Shown here: positions 53,378 through 62,385 of the stretch, one piece after another | Layout of the letters: the number at the start of each line of letters is the position of its first letter | How positions within the stretch are numbered: position 1 is the stretch's first letter | Assembly: GCF_902706095.1 (NCBI RefSeq) | Contig: NZ_CACSJP010000002.1 | Span: 124,001-188,000 of the forward strand | Direction: 5' to 3' | Origin: Rhizobium sp. 18065 | Lineage (GTDB): Bacteria; Pseudomonadota; Alphaproteobacteria; Rhizobiales; Rhizobiaceae | DNA length: 64,000 bases | Made by a program: the position numbers and the translations under genes | Notes under the pieces: model-generated | The model's database searches: none | What the model saw: only the letters and a program-made list of their open reading frames with translations | Told to the model about the DNA's origin: nothing

Positions 53378-54352
53378 TCAAAGTGCGGCCAGCAGCAAGG
53401 CAAAGACTGTGAACGCCAGTAGAAGGTCGCAGGCCGCATAAAAAACCTTCACGCCGCGGGTGATATCCCGATGGTCGGCATCGCTGCGACCGGCGGCATG
53501 CATCATTGGCTCGCTGACACGCACGCCGCCATAAATGCGCGGGCCGGCCAGTTGCAGACCGAGTGCGCCTGCCATCGCCGCCTCCGGCCAGCCGGAATTG
53601 GGCGAACGATGCAGCCCATGATCGCGCAGCGCCGCCGAGAGCGACATCCGGCCAGCATCCCAGCCAAGACGCAACCAGGCCGCAAGCGCAATCAGCAGCG
53701 CCGAGATCCGCGCAGCCGGCCAGTTGGCCAGATCGTCCAGCCGCGCCGAAGCCCAGCCGAAATCGATATAGCGCTCGTTCTTGTGGCCGATCATCGAATC
53801 GGCGGTGTTCAGCATCTTGTAGGCCAAAAGCCCGGGAAGGCCGGCAATCGCATACCAGAACACCGGCGCCACCACGCCATCGGCAAAGTTTTCCGACAGG
53901 CTCTCGATCGCAGCCCGGCAAACACCCGGACCGTCGAGTGTCTTCGGATCGCGCCCGACGATCATCGACACCGCCTGCCGCCCACCGTCCACCCCGTCCT
54001 GTTTCAATCCGCGCGCGACAGCCTGAACGTGATCTCCAAGACTTTTTTGGGCGATGAACACGGCGGCAACGACCGCTTCGAAAGCCAAACCGGCAAGCCC
54101 GAAAAAGTGAAAGAGCGAAGACAGAACAGCCCCAGCCAACACCGAGGCAAACAGCAGAAGCAGGATGGACAACACGCCGTTCAACCGCCGACCCTCCGGC
54201 GTGAAGCGGGCAGTGTTCAGATGTTTTTCCAGATAACTGATCGCAGCACCGAACAGCACCACCGGGTGCGGCAGGCGCGACCACAGGGCCGGCGGATCGC
54301 CAATCACCCGATCAAGCCCGATCGCCACACAGAGCGTCAGCAGATGCATCAT
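53378..54352 (-). CDS. cobD: Adenosylcobinamide-phosphate synthase (CobD/CbiB)
   Basis: 324 residues, a membrane protein with DRVIGDPPALWSRLPHPVVL near the start, the CbiB signature, and AVSMIVGRDPKTLDGPGVCR in the middle. It joins aminopropanol phosphate to adenosylcobyric acid. ATGA overlaps the cobC stop, so translation is coupled. Naming follows Pseudomonas denitrificans; in Salmonella this is CbiB. Confidence 0.95.
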   Translation of the reverse strand: MMHLLTLCVAIGLDRVIGDPPALWSRLPHPVVLFGAAISYLEKHLNTARFTPEGRRLNGVLSILLLLFASVLAGAVLSSLFHFFGLAGLAFEAVVAAVFIAQKSLGDHVQAVARGLKQDGVDGGRQAVSMIVGRDPKTLDGPGVCRAAIESLSENFADGVVAPVFWYAIAGLPGLLAYKMLNTADSMIGHKNERYIDFGWASARLDDLANWPAARISALLIALAAWLRLGWDAGRMSLSAALRDHGLHRSPNSGWPEAAMAGALGLQLAGPRIYGGVRVSEPMMHAAGRSDADHRDITRGVKVFYAACDLLLAFTVFALLLAAL

Positions 54353-55353
54353 GTCGAACCCGCCCGCCAGAGATCCAGCGCCTTGCTCAGGCGAAGATCG
54401 CAACCCCGATCCGGTGCAAGACCGAAACGCAGCCAGTTCGGTGCATAGTCGAATTTGCGGGTCAGGATGTGGTGCCGGCAGAGATGCGCGTGCAGATCCG
54501 GCACACGGTCATCTTCCACCAGCGCAAACAGCCCAACGGCGCCGCGGCTTTTCAGACCATGCGCGGACAAGACCCGGTCGAGGCCGGCGCGGCGTTCGTC
54601 GATGCGATCCATGATCACCCGTCGGTCCGTCGAAAAGAGTTCGGTTGCAATGCTGAGCGCAGGTCCCGAAACGGCCCAGGGACCGAGCCAGTCTGCCAAC
54701 CGATCCATGATGCTTTCATCCGCAATGACAAATCCGAGACGGATACCCGCCATGCCGAAGAACTTGCCGAAGGAGCGGAAGACGATCACATGCGGCTCGG
54801 CAGTTCCCGCAATGCTGATTTCGGCGCAACTTTCGCCAAAGGCCTCGTCCACGACCAGCACGGCCCCAGTCTCACGCAGACGCTCGACCAGGGGCGCAAG
54901 CTCTATAGGCGTAAACACCCGACCGTCGGGATTATTGGGATTGACCACAACGACCATGCCATGGCGGGCATCGATCTCTTCCAGCGACGTGACAGGATCG
55001 ACGGCAAAGCCGGCAAGTTCGAAGGCACGGCGATATTCGCCGTAAGTCGGTGAAAAGATCGCCACCCGTCTCGATGGCTCGACAAGGCGCGGCAGAAGCT
55101 GGATGGCAGACTGGGTGCCGGGCACCGGCAATGGCAGCCGATCGCCTGACCCGTAAAATCCCCGCGCCGCCGTGCGCGCAGAAGATTCCAATTCGCGATC
55201 CGGCAGCCGGTGCCAGGCCCGATCGGCGATCGCCGGCAGAGGCGGCGGGCATGGATTGATGCCGGTCGACAGATCGAGCCAGTCCTTCGGCTCTCCACCG
55301 TAGATGGCAGCCGCCGCTGCCAGGCCACCGCCATGCTGGATCGGGCCGCTCAT
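54349..55353 (-). CDS. cobC: CobC, PLP-dependent L-threonine-O-3-phosphate decarboxylase-like
   Basis: 334 residues of aminotransferase fold I. It begins with the CobD/CobC block DLSTGINPCPPP; the PLP lysine lies in FRSFGKFFGMAGIRLGF. It makes the aminopropanol linker or its phosphate for cobalamin. Its ATG overlaps the cobB stop by four bases. In P. denitrificans this gene is cobC; the decarboxylase in Salmonella is CobD. Confidence 0.93.
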   Translation of the reverse strand: MSGPIQHGGGLAAAAAIYGGEPKDWLDLSTGINPCPPPLPAIADRAWHRLPDRELESSARTAARGFYGSGDRLPLPVPGTQSAIQLLPRLVEPSRRVAIFSPTYGEYRRAFELAGFAVDPVTSLEEIDARHGMVVVVNPNNPDGRVFTPIELAPLVERLRETGAVLVVDEAFGESCAEISIAGTAEPHVIVFRSFGKFFGMAGIRLGFVIADESIMDRLADWLGPWAVSGPALSIATELFSTDRRVIMDRIDERRAGLDRVLSAHGLKSRGAVGLFALVEDDRVPDLHAHLCRHHILTRKFDYAPNWLRFGLAPDRGCDLRLSKALDLWRAGST

Positions 55354-56654
55354 GCGCCGGTCTCCGCGATATCGACCAGATGCATGTAGGAGCCGAACAC
55401 GTTGCCGCGCCGAAGGCCGGCGACGCCGAGTGCTTCTCCCAGCGCATCCTCGGCCGCGAACAGGCGATCGGCCGCACCCTCCGACACCACTGTCGAGTAG
55501 TGGAATTCATGCGCGGTCAACGGCACGGAAAACAGATCCGGTTGAAGCGACGTCAGACGCCGATACCCGAGATGACGCTTGCGAACGGCATAGCTGGTCA
55601 CCAGAGGCAACAAGCCGAGCATCGAATGGGAGACCCCCTCGCCATCAACGAGCGCATCGCCGAGAACCATGTAGCCGCCGCATTCGCCGTAAATTAGTGC
55701 GCCACGTTGGGCGGCACTCTGCATGCCGGTTCTGAATCCGGATGCATGGGCGAGCGCTCCGGCATGCAGTTCCGGATAGCCGCCGGGCAGATAGACCGCA
55801 TCGGCGTCAGCCGACGGTGCCTCGTCGGCCAGCGGCGAGAAGAAGGATACTTCGGCACCCTGCCCGCGCCAGCCTTCGATCAGGTGCGCATAAGAAAAGG
55901 CAAAGGCCATGTCCCGCGCAATCGTGATGTGCTGGCCGATCGGGGCAATAGACGAGACGACAGGTAATACAGCAGGACCGGGAGCCCGGCCAGCGAGAAC
56001 GACCAGTTGATCAAGATCGCAGCAGCGCTCCATCACATCAGCCGCATGGCCGACGAAGCTTTCGAGTGCGCCATGCTCTCCCGCCTGCACCAGGCCGAGA
56101 TGGCGTTCAGGAAGCGCAAGGCCTGCATCGCTGCGAATTGCGCCCAGCACTGGCATGCGGATCGCGTCGAGCGCGGTGCGCAGCATCATCTCATGACGAT
56201 CGCTGCCGACCCGGTTAAGAATGACGCCCGCCACCCGGACATCGGCGCGGTAGGCGGCAAAACCCGAGACCAATGCCGCGACCGATTGCGAAGTCTTGGC
56301 GCAATCGACCACCAGCACAACCGGCAGGCCGAGCAATGCGGCCAGATCGCCCGCCGATCCGGAACCATCGGAAGCACCGTCGAACAGGCCCATCATCGCC
56401 TCGATCAACAGCAGGCGGCCACGACCATGCCTTTCGGCCTGTGCGAGCAGAAAGTCGGGGCGCATGGCCCAGGGATCGAAATTGAAACACGTCTCGCCGC
56501 TGGCTGCAGAATGAAATGCCGGATCGATGTAGTCAGGGCCCGCCTTGCCCGGCGCGAGCGTCTGACCACGCCGCTTCAGGGCCCGCATCAGGCCGAGCGT
56601 CACCACCGTCTTGCCGGAACCGGACGCAGGGGCTGCGATCATCAGACCGCTCAT
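55350..56654 (-). CDS. cobB: Cobyrinic or hydrogenobyrinic acid a,c-diamide synthase
   Basis: 434 residues. The N-terminal ATP-binding domain has SGSGKTVVTLGLMRAL, then PDYIDPAFHSAASG. The C-terminal class I glutamine amidotransferase domain (about 240-430) carries the catalytic cysteine in GECGGYMVLGD. It amidates the a and c side chains with glutamine and ATP. It overlaps cobA and cobC by four bases each. Confidence 0.96.
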   Translation of the reverse strand: MSGLMIAAPASGSGKTVVTLGLMRALKRRGQTLAPGKAGPDYIDPAFHSAASGETCFNFDPWAMRPDFLLAQAERHGRGRLLLIEAMMGLFDGASDGSGSAGDLAALLGLPVVLVVDCAKTSQSVAALVSGFAAYRADVRVAGVILNRVGSDRHEMMLRTALDAIRMPVLGAIRSDAGLALPERHLGLVQAGEHGALESFVGHAADVMERCCDLDQLVVLAGRAPGPAVLPVVSSIAPIGQHITIARDMAFAFSYAHLIEGWRGQGAEVSFFSPLADEAPSADADAVYLPGGYPELHAGALAHASGFRTGMQSAAQRGALIYGECGGYMVLGDALVDGEGVSHSMLGLLPLVTSYAVRKRHLGYRRLTSLQPDLFSVPLTAHEFHYSTVVSEGAADRLFAAEDALGEALGVAGLRRGNVFGSYMHLVDIAETGA

Positions 56655-57511
56655 GCCCGGTCTTTCCTCTCTTGCGCGGAGAACGGATCAGGCTGCAGCA
56701 CCCGCCCGTCCAGGGCGCCGAGCCAGTCCAGCGACGCACGCAAGCGCACGACCTCGCCGACGACGACGATCGCAGGCGGTGCAATGCCACCCGCCAGCAT
56801 ATCCGCCTCGGCACGGCCAAGGGTCGTTTCCAGCACGGTCTGCGCCGGCGTGGCCGCATCGCAGACAAACGCCACCGGTTCATCAGCCGAGCGACCGGCA
56901 GAAATCAGATTGGCGGCAATCTGCCCCATATGTTTCATCGCCATATACATGACGATCACCGGAGACCCGCGGCCGATCGCCTCCCAGTCGATCCTGTCCG
57001 GCACAATGCCGGACGAATCATGACCGGTCAGGAATGTCACCGCGTGATTGATCTCGCGATGGGTGACCGGAATGCCGGCATAGGCCAGACCACCAATGCC
57101 GGCGGTAATGCCCGGCACGATGCGGAACGGCACGCCATGCTCGATCAGTGTCAGGGCTTCTTCGCCGCCCCGGCCGAAGACGAAGGGATCGCCGCCCTTC
57201 AGCCGCAAGACACGCAGGCCCGACTTTGCCAATTCGACAAGGCGGAGCGAAATGTCACGCTGCTTGGCCGACGGCTTGCCGCCGCGCTTTCCGGCATATT
57301 CGAGCGTGGCGCCGCTGCGCGCCAGCTTCAGGCATTCCTCATTGACCAGCGCGTCATGCACGATGACGTCTGCTTCGCTCAATGCCTTGGCGGCCAGCAG
57401 GGTCAAAAGACCGGGATCGCCCGGCCCCGCACCGGCCAGCCAGACATGACCGGGCTGAATTGCCGGCAGGCTCGAAGGCAGGGAAATATGCGTCGTTTCA
57501 CTCATGCTCAT
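56651..57511 (-). CDS. cobA: Uroporphyrinogen-III C-methyltransferase
   Basis: 286 residues. The SAM-binding loop is LAGAGPGDPGLLTLLAAKAL and the middle has LRLKGGDPFVFGRGGEE, typical of SUMT. It makes precorrin-2, the entry to the cobalamin branch. The start at 57511 faces cbiD across 86 bases. It is the first gene of cobA-cobB-cobC-cobD. Confidence 0.97.
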   Translation of the reverse strand: MSMSETTHISLPSSLPAIQPGHVWLAGAGPGDPGLLTLLAAKALSEADVIVHDALVNEECLKLARSGATLEYAGKRGGKPSAKQRDISLRLVELAKSGLRVLRLKGGDPFVFGRGGEEALTLIEHGVPFRIVPGITAGIGGLAYAGIPVTHREINHAVTFLTGHDSSGIVPDRIDWEAIGRGSPVIVMYMAMKHMGQIAANLISAGRSADEPVAFVCDAATPAQTVLETTLGRAEADMLAGGIAPPAIVVVGEVVRLRASLDWLGALDGRVLQPDPFSAQERKDRA

Positions 57512-57597
57512 GGTCTATGTCCGAGAGGCGAAAAATGCAATGTGCGGCAAAGGACTCGGCGCTTCCGGTCGCCCCGTGCCTCGCCTATAAGGGGGCT

Positions 57598-58737
57598 ATG
57601 AACGAGCCGAGCAAAACCACGTCCAGCACACCGACCGAGGCGGACGACCTGCGCCTTGAAAAACCGGACATGGCGCTTCGCAAGGGATGGACCACGGGCG
57701 CTTGCGCCACGGCGGCGACCAAGGCCGCCCTGACCGCACTTCTGACCGGAGAATTCCCCGACCCGGTTTCGATCACCCTGCCGCGCGGAGAGACGCCGGC
57801 CTTCGCGCTGGCAACCGAGGGCATGGATGGTGACGCTGCCTATGCGGGCATCGTCAAGGATGCGGGCGATGATCCGGATGTGACCCATGGCGCCACCGTA
57901 GTGGCTAAACTCCGCCGGACAAATCCCGGAAGCGGCATCGTCTTTGTGGCGGGCGACGGTGTCGGCACCGTGACCAAGGCGGGCCTGCCGATTTCGCCCG
58001 GTCAGGCCGCGATCAATCCGGTGCCCCGCCAGATGATGACGGCCGAGGTCGAGGCGCTCTGTGCAGCGCACGGCATTTCGCCAGATCTTGAGATCACAAT
58101 TTCCGTTCCCGGCGGCGACGTGCTGGCCGAGAAGACGTGGAACCCGCGCCTCGGCATAATCGGCGGCATTTCCATTCTCGGCACCACCGGCATCGTGCAT
58201 CCATTTTCGTGCGCGGCCTGGATCCACTCCATCCATCGCGGCATCGACGTCGCCCGCGCCGAAGGCCTGACCCATGTGCTGGGCGCGACCGGCTCAACCT
58301 CGGAAAAGGCAGCCCAGGCCTTTCACCAACTGCCTGATGGGGCACTGCTCGACATGGGCGATTTCGCCGGTGGACTGCTCAAATACTTGCGCGTGCACCC
58401 GGTGCAACGCCTGACCATTGCCGGAGGTTTCGCCAAGATGGCCAAGCTCGCGCAGGGCGCGCTGGATCTGCATTCATCACGCAGCCAAATCGACAATAAC
58501 TATTTCTTATCATTGCCTTGCAGTAATATTTTATCGCAAAACATCAAAGATCAGATTCAAATCGCCAATACGGCACTTGAAGTACATGAAATCATGACAG
58601 AAAACCATGTCGACATCTCGCTTCCGATTGCCCAGGCGGCGCGCGTCAATGCGCTCGAGGTCCTGCGTGGCGCACCGATCGAAGTGGATGTCATCGTCAT
58701 TGATCGCAAGGGAAATATTATTGCCCATGCCCAATGA
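57598..58737 (+). CDS. cbiD: CbiD, C1 methyltransferase-type cobalamin enzyme
   Basis: 379 residues from the ATG at 57598 with GGGGG before it. The block LRKGWTTGACATAATKAALT is the CbiD signature; GDFAGGLLKYLRVHPVQRLT lies in the C-terminal part. CbiD methylates C-1 of cobalt-precorrin-5B in the anaerobic pathway. The stretch 58480-58600 is much richer in A and T than the rest of the gene. The stop overlaps the cobK start by 11 bases. Confidence 0.95.
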   Translation: MNEPSKTTSSTPTEADDLRLEKPDMALRKGWTTGACATAATKAALTALLTGEFPDPVSITLPRGETPAFALATEGMDGDAAYAGIVKDAGDDPDVTHGATVVAKLRRTNPGSGIVFVAGDGVGTVTKAGLPISPGQAAINPVPRQMMTAEVEALCAAHGISPDLEITISVPGGDVLAEKTWNPRLGIIGGISILGTTGIVHPFSCAAWIHSIHRGIDVARAEGLTHVLGATGSTSEKAAQAFHQLPDGALLDMGDFAGGLLKYLRVHPVQRLTIAGGFAKMAKLAQGALDLHSSRSQIDNNYFLSLPCSNILSQNIKDQIQIANTALEVHEIMTENHVDISLPIAQAARVNALEVLRGAPIEVDVIVIDRKGNIIAHAQ

Positions 58738-59434
58738 AACACGAAGCGACGGACCGACTGCAGTCCATCAGAAGATCCTGATCCTGGGCGGCACCGCGGA
58801 GGCCCGCGAACTCGCGCAAAAACTGGTGGAAGACGGACATGCCGTGACGACATCGCTCGCTGGCCGGACCCTCGATCCTATCCTGCCGGCTGGAGAGATC
58901 CGCATCGGTGGCTTTGGCGGTGCGGAGGGACTGGCGACCTATCTGCGCGAAAACACCTTCACCCGTATCATCGATGCGACCCACCCCTTCGCCAGGCGCA
59001 TCTCCGAAAACGCCATCAAGGCATCGGCAGAAACCGGCGTGACACTGGAGCAAATCGTCCGACCGCGCTGGCAGAAACAGCCGGGCGATCGCTGGCGTCC
59101 GGTCTCGACACTGGAGCAGGCGGCAGACCTCCTGCCCTCCGGCGCCACCGTCTTGCTCGCGCTCGGCCGGCAATATCTCGACGCCTTCAAGCAACGCACC
59201 GATTGCCGCTTCATTGTTCGCATGGTGGATGCGCCGGACAAACCGCTCGGCTTTTTCGACTACGCTGTCATCCTTGGCAAACCGGCAAGCGATCCCTCGC
59301 AGGAATCTGACCTCATGACCGCCCACGGCATCACGCATCTGGTCGCCCGCAATTCCGGCGGTCCGGCCGGTTATGCCAAGATCATCGCCGCCCGCAGCCT
59401 TGGCCTGCCGGTGATCATGCTGGAGCGCGATTAG
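58727..59434 (+). CDS. cobK: Precorrin-6A reductase
   Basis: 235 residues. The N-terminal block ILILGGTAEARELAQKL and FTRIIDATHPFARRISENA are those of CobK/CbiJ. It reduces precorrin-6A with NADPH. The start overlaps cbiD, so translation is probably coupled. It ends 45 bases before a SnoaL-like gene on the same strand. Confidence 0.95.
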   Translation: MPNETRSDGPTAVHQKILILGGTAEARELAQKLVEDGHAVTTSLAGRTLDPILPAGEIRIGGFGGAEGLATYLRENTFTRIIDATHPFARRISENAIKASAETGVTLEQIVRPRWQKQPGDRWRPVSTLEQAADLLPSGATVLLALGRQYLDAFKQRTDCRFIVRMVDAPDKPLGFFDYAVILGKPASDPSQESDLMTAHGITHLVARNSGGPAGYAKIIAARSLGLPVIMLERD

Positions 59435-59479
59435 GCGCAAAGATCACAGTTAAAACCGTCGTATTCTTCAGGAGTTTTC

Positions 59480-59863
59480 ATGACAGACATTGAGTTGGCG
59501 GAGGCTGCCTATCCGGTGCAGATGCAGCTCGAGGCTTACAATGCCCGCGACATAGAGAGCTTCATGCAGTGGTGGGCCGAGGATTGCGCCTACTATGCTT
59601 TTCCCGACACACAGCTGGCGCATGGCGCAGACGAGATCCGCGCGCGCCATGTCGAGCGCTTCAAGGAGCCCAACCTGTTTGGCAAGCTGCTGTACCGGTC
59701 CGTTACCGGCAATCTCGTGGTCGACCACGAAACCGTAAGGCGCACCTTTCCCGAGGGCACCGGCAAAGTGGATGTGATCTGCATCTACGAAATAGCCGAT
59801 GGCAAGATCGCCAAGGCCTGGTTCAAGGTCGGCACACCACGATTGGATCAGGCGCAACGCTGA
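59480..59863 (+). CDS. SnoaL/NTF2-like protein
   Basis: 127 residues of the NTF2-like cone fold: AYNARDIESFMQWWAEDC, then a mid-domain HGADEIRARHVERF and a closing KIAKAWFKVG. Family members include steroid delta-isomerases, SnoaL cyclases and proteins with no known reaction; the function here is not known. AGGAG lies before the ATG. It follows cobK by 45 bases and may share its transcript, but no link to cobalamin is evident. Confidence 0.8.
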   Translation: MTDIELAEAAYPVQMQLEAYNARDIESFMQWWAEDCAYYAFPDTQLAHGADEIRARHVERFKEPNLFGKLLYRSVTGNLVVDHETVRRTFPEGTGKVDVICIYEIADGKIAKAWFKVGTPRLDQAQR

Positions 59864-59878
59864 GGCCAGCAGCAGAAA

Positions 59879-59900
59879 CGCCCCGGACAGGGACGGGGCG
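59879..59900 (-). terminator. Terminator of the nucleoside hydrolase gene
   Basis: CGCCCCG and CGGGGCG form a 7-bp stem with an 8-base loop; on the minus strand TTTCT follows. It lies 25 bases after the stop of the hydrolase gene and 15 after the convergent SnoaL-like gene. Confidence 0.72.
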
Positions 59901-59925
59901 CATCCGTGAAACGAGAAAGTGGGGC

Positions 59926-60888
59926 TCAGTCTTCCTTGATCGCAACGATCGTGTCGTGGATCAGCTTCAACACGGCATCAGCGTCGACATCGACGCAGAC
60001 CTTCTGGCTCGGCAGATCGCCATCCCAGTCGGACGGGCCAAATCCCTTGCCGTCGGGCTTCTGGATCGTCTGGCCATCGGCAATGCCGCCGCAAACGACA
60101 CGGATCGGGCCGGAGCGTGTGGTGAAGAGTTCCGGCGCCACGACATAGACGCAGGCGCAGCTGTCATGCACGACCATGCCGTCCTGAACACGCCCCTCGT
60201 AGAACTTGATATAGAACTGCGACAGGTCGAACAGCAATTGCGCCCGCTTGCCGGCGGCATCGCGGATATCGGCGAGCGCCTGTCGGGTCATCACCGTCTT
60301 CAGCGTCACATCGAGGCCAACGACGACGACCGGCCATGTCGCGGTCATGACGATGTCGGCCGCTTCCGGGTCGCCATGGATATTGGCTTCAGCCGCCGGC
60401 GTGACATTGCCATTGGTGTCGAAGGCGCCGCCCATGATGACGACTTCCTTGACCAGCGAAACGATCTCGGGATCTTCCTTCAGCGCATTGGCAAGATTGG
60501 TCATCCGGCCGACAGCGACCAGCGTCACCTCTCCCGGATGGGCGCGCACCATGTCGACGATGAAACGATGCGCCGGACGCGGATCCGGCTGAATGTCGGT
60601 CACTTCGGGCACACCGATATTGCCGAGCCCGTCATCGCCATGGATGAAGGTCGGCGGCGCATGCGTCACGCGATGCGGAATGAAGGTTTCTCCGGCACCT
60701 CTGGCGACCGGTGCATCGATCTGCCATTCGCGCTTGAGGAACAGCGCATTGCGCGTCGTGGTCTCGATCGTCGCATTGCCGAAAACGCTGGTGATACCGA
60801 TCAGGTCGATCTCCGGATGGTGATGGAGAAAGAGCAGCGCCATCGCGTCGTCGACGCCCGGATCCGTATCGAAAATGACCTTGTGCAT
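59926..60888 (-). CDS. Inosine-uridine-type nucleoside hydrolase
   Basis: 320 residues from an ATG at 60888; an ATG at 60903 adds five residues. The calcium-binding signature DTDPGVDDAMALLFL is at the N-terminus. VIMGGAFDTNGNVTPAAEAN and the late DSCACVY (with acidic ligand) complete the active site. The enzyme splits N-ribosidic bonds of nucleosides in the cytoplasm for salvage. No transporter gene is adjacent. A terminator follows. Confidence 0.93.
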   Translation of the reverse strand: MHKVIFDTDPGVDDAMALLFLHHHPEIDLIGITSVFGNATIETTTRNALFLKREWQIDAPVARGAGETFIPHRVTHAPPTFIHGDDGLGNIGVPEVTDIQPDPRPAHRFIVDMVRAHPGEVTLVAVGRMTNLANALKEDPEIVSLVKEVVIMGGAFDTNGNVTPAAEANIHGDPEAADIVMTATWPVVVVGLDVTLKTVMTRQALADIRDAAGKRAQLLFDLSQFYIKFYEGRVQDGMVVHDSCACVYVVAPELFTTRSGPIRVVCGGIADGQTIQKPDGKGFGPSDWDGDLPSQKVCVDVDADAVLKLIHDTIVAIKED

Positions 60889-61026
60889 GAAAAGTGCCGC
60901 CATCGTATCTGAGAAAGGATGCGGCAGATCACCCGCCGCAATCTATCCGGCTTAGCCGACGAGCGTTGGCGGTTCAAGGCACGAACGGTACGCGGATAGC
61001 CGGGCGCACAGAATGTGCAAAAATGC

Positions 61027-61482
61027 TCAGACGCCGGCGCTGGCATATTCCTGCAACAACTGCGGAAACGCCTCCATCGGTGGAAACTTGTTATAGCTGT
61101 GCACGGCTGGTGTGGTTACCCAGGGTAGCTTTTCGTCGGCGCAGGTTTCGATGAAGGGCGCAAGCTCGGCTGCATTGTCGAGCATGGTTACGCGCACATT
61201 GATCATCGGCCCGAACATCTTGCCGCGGGTGAAGATCCAGCTGAGGCAATGCGGGCAGAAATTGTGATGCAGATCACCGTGCATGCCACCGATGACCGGT
61301 TGAAGACCATGAACCTCGACCGCATCGAGCGGATAAAGCGCGCTCAGCGAAAAGGCACTGGCCGTCATCTTCTGGCAGCCGGCGCAATGACAGGCCATGG
61401 TCATTAGCGGCTTGCCGCGGACCTTCAGTTGCACCTGGCTACAGCGGCAACTGCCGACGTGAATACTGGTATCATCGGACAT
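61027..61482 (-). CDS. GFA/CENP-V family zinc protein
   Basis: 151 residues. The domain holds CRCSQ, HCAGCQK and FCPHC segments that bind zinc, typical of the GFA (glutathione-dependent formaldehyde-activating) fold. Members react with glutathione adducts of formaldehyde, but many have no proven activity. GAGGAGAGG precedes the ATG. It is 13 kb from adhC-fghA, so a joint role is possible but not shown by position. Confidence 0.88.
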   Translation of the reverse strand: MSDDTSIHVGSCRCSQVQLKVRGKPLMTMACHCAGCQKMTASAFSLSALYPLDAVEVHGLQPVIGGMHGDLHHNFCPHCLSWIFTRGKMFGPMINVRVTMLDNAAELAPFIETCADEKLPWVTTPAVHSYNKFPPMEAFPQLLQEYASAGV

Positions 61483-61548
61483 CAAGACCTCTCCTCTCAC
61501 GCGCCCTCGCCCTCGTCCTCGTGCTCAGGCAATGTTTACAGCAATCGG

Positions 61549-62337
61549 TCAGACGGCAGGCTTTGCAGACTTTTTCTTCTTGCCGGCGTTGCGCAGCACA
61601 TGGGTGAAATCGGAATTGTAGAGATCGCTGTCGCGGAACTCGACGTGTCCGAAGACCCGGCCAACCATGATGAGGGCCGTACGGGTCAGCTTCGCCTTGC
61701 GCACGTCCTCGGCCATGTCCTTCAGCGTCGTGCGGATGAACAACTCGTCCGGCCAGGTCGAACGGTAGGCGACAACCACCGGGCAATCCTCGCCATAGTA
61801 TGGCGTCAGCGTATCGCGGATATGCGGCAGGTTGCGAATCGACAGATGGATTGCAAGCGTCGCCCGCGATTTGCCGAGGATCTCCAGCGTCTCGAATTCC
61901 GGCATCGACGACGCCTTCATCTCAGTGCGGGTGATGATGATCGTCTGGGCGATTTCCGGCAGCGTCAGCTCGGTCTTCAGCCGCGCGGCGGTGGCGGCAA
62001 ATGCCGGCACGCCGGGTACCACATCATAGGGAATGCCAAGCGCGTCAAGCCGACGCATCTGTTCGGCAATCGCGCCGTAGATCGACGGATCGCCGGAATG
62101 CACTCGAGCAACATCCTCGCCGCGGGCATGGGCAGCCTCGATATCGGCGATGATCTCGTCGAGATGCATCGGCGCCGTATCCTTGACGATAGCCCCATCC
62201 GGCGCGCATTTGACCGTTTCTTCGGGCACCAGCGATCCGGCATAGAGGCAGACCGGGCAGCGCTCGATCAGTCGCAAGCCACGCACGGTGATCAGGTCGG
62301 GTGCGCCCGGTCCGGCGCCGATGAAATAGACGGTCAT
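61549..62337 (-). CDS. cobM: Precorrin-4 C11-methyltransferase
   Basis: 262 residues. The N-terminus VYFIGAGPGAPDLITVRGLRL and the block ARVHSGDPSIYGAIAEQMRR are those of CobM/CbiF. It methylates C-11 of precorrin-4 with SAM. The C-terminus is a lysine-rich tail (AGKKKKSAKPAV). GAGGAAAAC lies before the ATG. It follows cobJ by 48 bases on the same strand. Confidence 0.96.
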   Translation of the reverse strand: MTVYFIGAGPGAPDLITVRGLRLIERCPVCLYAGSLVPEETVKCAPDGAIVKDTAPMHLDEIIADIEAAHARGEDVARVHSGDPSIYGAIAEQMRRLDALGIPYDVVPGVPAFAATAARLKTELTLPEIAQTIIITRTEMKASSMPEFETLEILGKSRATLAIHLSIRNLPHIRDTLTPYYGEDCPVVVAYRSTWPDELFIRTTLKDMAEDVRKAKLTRTALIMVGRVFGHVEFRDSDLYNSDFTHVLRNAGKKKKSAKPAV

Positions 62338-62385
62338 GCTGTTTTCCTCAGATTGTGTTTGCTGCGTGCGATGCGTGCTGTGGCA

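Noticed and set aside
57512-57597. Cobalamin riboswitch between cobA and cbiD
   Set aside because: Only 86 bases between divergent starts, and no B12-box-like core was seen.
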